Below are positions 58,235 to 64,000 of a DNA stretch of 64,000 nt, in pieces. The stretch comes from Limnanthes douglasii subsp. nivea (Eukaryota; Streptophyta; Magnoliopsida; Brassicales; Limnanthaceae). Below the pieces are notes generated by a model. The model searched no databases, was not told where the DNA came from, and saw nothing but the letters and a program-made list of their open reading frames with translations. Location: assembly GCA_036936605.1 (NCBI GenBank), contig JAUPFV010000004.1:119772852-119836851 (forward strand), in the 5' to 3' direction. The position numbers were made by a program, and so were the translations under genes. Positions within the stretch are counted from its first letter, which is position 1. Every line of letters starts with the position of its first letter.

Positions 58235-59036
58235 TATATTAAGGAAATCCTAGATTTAGAGTATCTTATCATGTATAAATACATAGTATTTAGGCATGTT
58301 GTTATAAGCCGAATAAAATAATATAATCAATATTTAGAATATTAGACTTACACATAATAATAATAATAATTATTATTATTATTATTAAGTCTCGTAAAAG
58401 TATATAAAATGGAGATACTTTTTTGGCTAATGTGTATATTGAGAGAGGACCATTAGTCAAAAAGTTTACTATTGAGCTCTTATAATCCAATAAAGATTAT
58501 GATCCCCTACAACATCTAGAATATCAGAGTATAGCAAGTAGTATAATGTATAGACTAAGTAAGTGAAGAGATAAAAGATTTAGGCATATTAAATAAAGAA
58601 TATATAATTGAAGAGTCTAGAGATAATTTAGTGATATACATTTACTAACTATAACTAAGTCCAAATAAACCATAATTTATTTTATAACGCATACACGTAT
58701 CTTTTCTGCCGCTTTCAGTTTTAGCTCTTTATTTTCTCTCTTCACTTTCTCTGCGTGTTTTTATATGCTTAGCCTTCAAGGTCTCGGCTTCCTGTCTTTC
58801 AGGGGCAGACTCGTGCGCAATTAGACATCATGTGGGCAAATCATAACCTACAAACCTCCGGTCTCAATCAAACAAACTAAAGCTTATGTTGTAGTTCGTA
58901 TACCATAGGAACCGAAGATGTTGAATGATAAGTACTAATATTTTCTTCTCATATATCTCTATTCATATGAGTAATTAGTATTTTAGAATAATCAAAGGTT
59001 TGAAATCTTTGTGATTCATGATTTGGAATCAAAATC
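58235..59036 (+). repeat. Third copia element, 3' LTR
   Basis: Follows a CAAGTGGGA polypurine-like stretch. Uninterrupted, so it shows the original sequence at the site where the chimeric element sits in the 5' LTR. It includes a TAA/TTA run at 58,353-58,386 with dyad symmetry. Confidence 0.8.
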
Positions 59037-61123
59037 ATACTAATGACGTTTTTTATTAAATCTAAACGTAGTATATAATTGGCATTGCATATAACATAAC
59101 ATATAAATCCAACGTTATATTTTGAAGTCAACTATGCTTAAATAAAATCTATCAAAAAAATAATTAATATCATTTTTATGCTATCCTAATTAATCTAATA
59201 TATATTTATTATATCGGTAATAATACTTAGAAATAAAGTTATATTTTTTATTCATTGTTATTCAAACTTTAAAAATAAAGTTTTAAAAAAAATTATTTTA
59301 AAAACTAACATAATATTTATTTTAATTTAGTTACATATATCATTTTACATAAAATAATTATTAGTTTTTAAAATCTTTCAGCCATCAAACACATTTCAAA
59401 ACTCTTTAAACCTCTTTAATACGTTCCAAAACTCTTTAAACCGGAACATCATTTACACCTATCATTTTACTTATTTTTATCTCGTTTTTTATATCACGAA
59501 TGTAAAATAAAATAAGATGGTAAGACAATGAGTTATCAAATCAATTTAACTTCATCTATATTAAGTAATTCACATATTAAAGTACTATATTATAAATATA
59601 TATATATATATATATATAATTTATACATATAATGCAATATTTTTTACATTTTTGTGTTTTTTTAATTATTGAAAAATAATCACACAACATGTGTCAATAT
59701 ATAAAAATAATATGTAAATTTTGTGCAAATTTAAAGTTTTATTCCCATAATACGTGCAAACATGATTTTCAAATTTGCTAATACAGTTCAAAAATTTATG
59801 TAAGTAATTTTGTTTGTCCAATTTCTAGTTTTCAATGTGTGTTTAGATGATTTATGATGTTTTAAATCAATCTGTGTTATACAATATTAATAAATGTCAT
59901 ATTCATAATATTATTGTGAAGCAATATTTTTATATATTATAAAAGTGCTCGATATAAATTTTTATATGCATTATATATATGTACAAACTACTTTAAAGTA
60001 TTTTAAATTTTTTATATGCATAATATATATAATATTTGGTAGAAATATTTATTTTTTGAAAATACCCAGCTACCCTCATATGTAATATTGGTTATTCAAA
60101 ATAATAATAAAAAGACTATATATTTAGACTATTTTTCCTTAGCTAGTGTTAAAACATTGTTAGTAATTATTGCAAAGATAAACTAATAAATTTATAAAAT
60201 ATAAAATATAAATGAATGAACTGAAGATGAGATATATGTATAATAAACGAAAAGATGCATTTTCAAAAGGAGGGAGAATATGGGTTTAAATTTGGATCCT
60301 TATACGTGTTCAAACAAACATCATATGATTGTTATATTATTATATGTTGATTTGTTATCAATAAATTATAATATTGATGTGGTTGGTGAATCTAAAGATA
60401 TATTAATAAACTAATATTGGAATGAATGATCTAAGGCGGTTATCTATGTTTTAGATATCTAAGTAATCAAGCGGTTGCTTATTATATCATTACAAGTCAG
60501 TATAACTATATAATACTATTGAAATCTCATATGACATAATGAAAGAACTTTTATAATTTTATGGTTATATATAAAGAAAGTTGCACTTAAATCTTAGTTA
60601 ATAAATACGAGTACAGAGATGTGGTCGGTAAATGGTCGTACTTGTCATCACACATCCTTGTATTATGTTTAGTAAAACTATATATTTAAAAACATATAAA
60701 ACCTTTTGATGTTTATTTTATGGTCGTACTTGTCACCGCGCAACTTTACTTTTAGTTTACTCATAAAATGCCTCATATTTTTGAAAATTCTATGCCCGTG
60801 ATCACAGATTTAACTGATGTAAAACTTTGGTTGCATTCTGACAATAACTAATTGAAATTAGATAATATAACAAATAAAAGCACAAACATGAAGATAAAGA
60901 TATTAACAAGGCTTCGATGTAAGCCTAAATTATTGAAAAAAGAACGAAGATAATAAAAGTAGATAGCATAAATCGAACAAAAAATATCATATCACTGCGG
61001 AGATTTGGTAGACTTATATTTATATACAGAGGTATATATGGTCCGGATAGTCACAACAATGATATTTAATGATATAAAAAACCAAATCAATGAAGCTGCA
61101 AATATATTACATGATGCCCCAAA
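59037..61123. other. Very AT-rich DNA, no recognised gene
   Basis: Contains a (TA)n run near 59,598-59,620 and a twofold repeat of AAAACTCTTTAAACC at about 59,398-59,443. No coding motif seen. Confidence 0.5.
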
Positions 61124-61315
61124 AGGGGTAGCCAAGTTGCTGGAGTAAAGCATGCTTGTGACCAAAGGTCATGAGTTCGAGTCCCTTTACAAATGCTTTC
61201 TTGGCTGAACCTGTCACCTTGTGTGGTTTACCTTCTAGTGTTGGTTTGCAGGCTATTGCGTCAGATCAAGTGTTTATCCTGTGAGCACTCGTTGAGTAGC
61301 GGTTGCGGGTTCCCT
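61124..61315 (+). mobile_element. tRNA-derived SINE, well-preserved copy
   Basis: The 5' part has RNA polymerase III internal promoter boxes: box A-like TAGCCAAGTTGCTGG (61,129-61,143) and box B-like GAGTTCGAGTCC (61,173-61,184), at tRNA-like spacing. A non-tRNA body of about 130 bp follows, ending GTAGCGGTTGCGGGTTCCC. The second copy at 48,728 shows it is a dispersed family. A short AT-rich repeat (AATATATT) flanks both sides as a possible TSD, unproven. It does not fold as a complete tRNA gene because the acceptor stem partner is absent. Confidence 0.78.
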
Positions 61316-62333
61316 AATATATATTGATAATAAATAATCTATAGCCATGTCAAAAGTATCCAATCTTCTATAAAATGAACAAATAAATCTTCATCAAACA
61401 TTATTTTATTATAAAAAATAGTCAATAAAATTGATTTAATGAATATGTTATCCAAATGTATATCAAATATTTAACATGTTTGCTAAAAATATAACAATAG
61501 ATATGTATATCAATCTTAAAACAACATGTGATGTACTTCTCATTCATATTAAATGAGTGTTTAAGTTTGTAATTATATTTTTTTATATTGTAAAAGTTAA
61601 ATGTTAAATTGTCTTATTAAAAATAACGAGTTTGGTACTGATCTAAAATTACGAATGTTGTATAATTTACGCGAACTTTTATTATCATTAATACATGATT
61701 TTTTTCTTTAGCACATTACATTTTACTTTCATGTATTGTTTTATATATTCTTTTAAATTGTATTTTCATTTTTATATATTTGTTCTATTAGTTTGAATCA
61801 TTGATCTTTTTTGTTTTAAGTCATGTTTTGTTTTATATTTTTTTGTAAGCATCTTTTTTTTATCATGTTTAACATGTGCTTTTTATAAATTAAAGTTTTC
61901 GCATTATTATCTTCATATACATATCCGCTGATAAAACTGATATTTTTTTCACAATAATTAGTTATGCAATTTTATTTTGATAATAAAACATATTTTTATA
62001 ATTAATTTTATTTCGATAATAAGACATATTTTTATAATTTAACATGATAATCTAAAAACAATTAATTAAAGATAACACAAATATAATATTTTGTTTTTAA
62101 ATATGAAGTTGGTTATTTTAATATAATAGTAAAAGTATAATAGTTTTATTACAAATAATATAAATATGACAAGTTTGATTTCCTCTAACCCCACTGTGGA
62201 TTACATTTCCTAAGATACATGAATTCTTTTACAATAAAGAATCCATTAGTACTATAGTAAAAACAATAAGAAGACCTCTAAACATTTAGATCCCAAAATT
62301 TAATAAAACTTGATACAATTATTGTCAGGCTTG
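61316..62333. other. AT-rich DNA, no recognised gene
   Basis: No motif or boundary recognised. Confidence 0.45.
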
Positions 62334-62938
62334 GGTACAACTAGATGTATCCAAACATGTTAGTAACAAAATTTGGTTAGACTTTGATGGCCAAGATAGG
62401 ATGTGGCTTGACATTGTATATGAAGCAACTCTTGAATATTTTCTGGGCTGCCACCACTTTGGCCATGATGCTTCTAAATGTAAAAATACAAATAAATTAA
62501 ATGATAATCAAATGAATCTGGAAACTCAAAAAGTTCTTAATAATAAAATATAAATTTACATTCCTAAGATTAAAGTAAAATTTGTTAAAGATTCAAATGA
62601 TAACATGTTTGAGCATTCAGAAAACCAGAATAAAGATAATTTAAAAGATTATGTAACTAATCAATTTTAAACTAACTCTCAATCAAAAGATGAAGCTAAT
62701 CATGATATTATAACTCAACAAATAACAATAAAAAACTATTGAGAGTATGAACCCTGAAACAATGGAAGCCCTCCAAGAGATTGAATTAGGCAACATATTC
62801 AATAATCTCATTGATTCTTCTGATGAGAATCAATCAGATTCATCTCCTAAATCCACCATTACTAGTAGCTTACCAGGTTCTCCATCATTTCATACTAAGA
62901 AAAAAGATAGAGATCTCAAAGAAAAAAAAAGCATTTAA
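62334..62938 (+). pseudogene. LINE ORF1 C-terminal part
   Basis: Reading SNKIWLDFDGQDRMWLDIVY then YFLGCHHFGHDASKC: the DUF4283-adjacent segment and a CCHC knuckle whose first Cys pair is partly altered (GCHHFGHDASKC). After stops, the frame 62,747-62,938 continues with an acidic/Ser-rich tail (SSDENQSDSSPKS; LPGSPSFHTKKK) like the ORF1 tail at 7,650-7,330. Broken. Confidence 0.65.
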
Positions 62939-63099
62939 AAATAATCCACTTCTTGAAACTAAACCAAAGACCTAAGGTCTATTACATTTACCTCTAAATT
63001 AACATGACTATAAAATACAAAGTGAAAAAAGCCTACGGTGGCCGAGATTACCGTTGAAAATATAATTAAAATTAATGGTTTTAAAAAGGAATAAGCAAT

Positions 63100-64000
63100 C
63101 TAAATAACAAAATTTGGATTATGTGGAGAGATAACTTCAAAATGGATCTGATTTGCAATCATGAGCAGCTCCTCCACCTTAAAATTCATCTTAATAATGA
63201 CAACGCAGTCTTTATGGTTACTGTTATATATAAAAATGTAAGATAAATAAAAGATCCATTCTTTGTGGGATAAACTTAGAGATCTCTCTAACAATCCATT
63301 TAAGTGGATTGTTATGGGAGACTTCAACTGCATTACCTCTTCTTTTGAGCAACTATCTGGTCTAACCTTGTGTTCTAGAAGTGTAGGTTACTTCAATAAC
63401 ATAAATTTAGACTGTCAATTAGAAGACACTAATTGGTTATCCTTATACTTGGACCAACAAAAGATGTTGGAAAAGACTCGATAGAGAGTTAATAATAGAA
63501 AGATGAGAAACTATTTTGAAAACATCAAAGTTAAACACTTAGATAAAATTTATTCTGATCATTCCCCTATTAGTACTACTCCAGAGAATAATAATAAAAT
63601 TTACAAATCCTTATTCAAATTTTTGAATATGTGGATGTTGCATCTTGACCTTAATAAAACCATTAAAGATTCTTAGGAAATTCCTTTAACTGGCCAGCCT
63701 TTGATAGTCTTTTGGAGGAAATTAAAAAGATTAAAAGACAAACTTAAAGTTTAGAACCATATTACATTTGCAAATATCTTCAATGATATTGCTAAAGCTG
63801 AAGAGAATATTTTCTTCTATGAGTAGAACCTTCAATTGAATAAGAATGATTAAAACATAAATAATCTTAATAAATCCAATGCTAATTATCATCTTCTTTT
63901 GTAAAGAGAATATGCTTCTTGGGAGAAACAAAGTAACATTAGTTGGATTAATAATGGTGATAAAAGTATTTTTTTCACAATTTTTTGAAAAAGGGTAAAG
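63100..64000 (+). pseudogene. LINE ORF2 endonuclease part
   Basis: Reading includes NFKMDLICNHEQLLHLKI and FMVTVIYKNV, then the frame from 63,263: WDKLRDLSNNPFKWIVMGDFNCI, where GDFN carries the conserved endonuclease Asp/Asn. Next are SGLTLCSRSVGYFNN, VKHLDKIYSDHSPIS with the catalytic SDH motif, and near the edge EKQSNISWINNGDKS, the usual lead into the RT domain. The ORF2 start (NWN motif) is missing or decayed. Frame changes near 63,250 and 63,485. Confidence 0.7.

Larger units (their letters stand above)
49495..59036 (+). mobile_element. Third Ty1/copia element, its 5' LTR split by a chimeric LTR element
   Basis: LTRs: the 5' copy is about 49,495-49,528 plus 51,762-52,525; the 3' copy is about 58,235-59,036. 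A primer site follows at 52,531. Decayed gag (54,195-54,515), protease, integrase, RT and RNase H occur in copia order. The left 34 bp (AAGGAAATACTAGATTTGG...) match the 3' LTR start (AAGGAAATCCTAGATTTAG...), and the rest of the LTR resumes after 51,761, so the 2.2-kb element at 49,529-51,761 lies inside this LTR. The TSD of the copia element itself was not resolved. Confidence 0.75.
62334..64000 (+). mobile_element. LINE remnant running off the right edge
   Basis: Plus strand: the C-terminal half of ORF1, then the endonuclease part of ORF2, ending in the linker before RT at the window edge. The 5' part of ORF1 is not present upstream of 62,334. Stops and frame changes are frequent. It belongs to the same broad type as the LINEs at 6.5-9.4 and 33.3-35.2 kb, but in opposite orientation. 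Confidence 0.75.

Noticed and set aside
61124..61200. Possible tRNA gene
   Set aside because: Box A and box B are present, but there is no matching acceptor stem and the sequence continues into a repeated body; it fits a SINE.

Overview
The window is AT-rich nuclear DNA of a flowering plant, probably a eudicot; species not determined. Plant origin is shown by Athila-type and Tat-type Ty3/gypsy elements, several Ty1/copia elements with initiator-Met tRNA primer sites, plant LINEs with a C-terminal RNase H, a tRNA-derived SINE, and a Mutator-like element carrying a piece of a plastid ribosomal protein gene. I found no intact host gene, tRNA, rRNA or CRISPR array. Nearly everything recognisable is a transposable element in some state of decay.

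Layout. 1-5.56 kb: decayed Tat-lineage gypsy element on the minus strand, running off the left edge. 6.46-9.37 kb: minus-strand LINE with a perfect 16-bp target-site duplication (TSD), but with most of ORF2 missing. 13.3-13.6 kb: degenerate ~40-bp tandem array. 14.4-14.96 kb: possible CACTA transposase remnant. 14.97-30.44 kb: Ty1/copia element (306-bp LTRs) split by a 10.6-kb Athila-like gypsy element (LTRs ~1.8-1.9 kb, perfect TSD GGACA). 32.2-32.75 kb: probable solo LTR. 33.3-35.2 and 36.6-37.5 kb: two minus-strand LINE fragments. 38.75-45.8 kb: decayed Tork-like copia element whose 5' LTR holds a 1.93-kb Pack-MULE-like element. 45.95-47.4 kb: second copia pol fragment. 48.73 and 61.12 kb: two copies of one SINE family. 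49.5-59.04 kb: third copia element, whose 5' LTR is split by a 2.23-kb chimeric LTR element. 62.3 kb to the end: plus-strand LINE entering ORF1/ORF2.

The two most notable objects carry captured host-gene pieces. (1) The Pack-MULE at 38,887-40,813 has ~415-bp terminal inverted repeats, a 10-bp TSD, and two separated pieces of a gene for plastid ribosomal protein bL12. (2) The LTR element at 49,529-51,761 has paired LTRs, a primer site, a gypsy-type protease remnant, and a 262-codon open frame in which a stretch resembling the Q-motif/Walker A region of eIF4A is followed by a stretch resembling the C-terminal part of cofactor-independent phosphoglycerate mutase. The captures are inferred from protein similarity recognised by eye and need a database search.

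Three nested insertions can be read at base resolution because a TSD or the partner LTR supplies the empty site: Athila into copia pol, MULE into a copia 5' LTR, and the chimeric element into a copia 5' LTR. The Athila element is the best preserved: its gag-pol is one continuous frame broken only by five premature stops, each explicable as a C-to-T change in a Gln codon.
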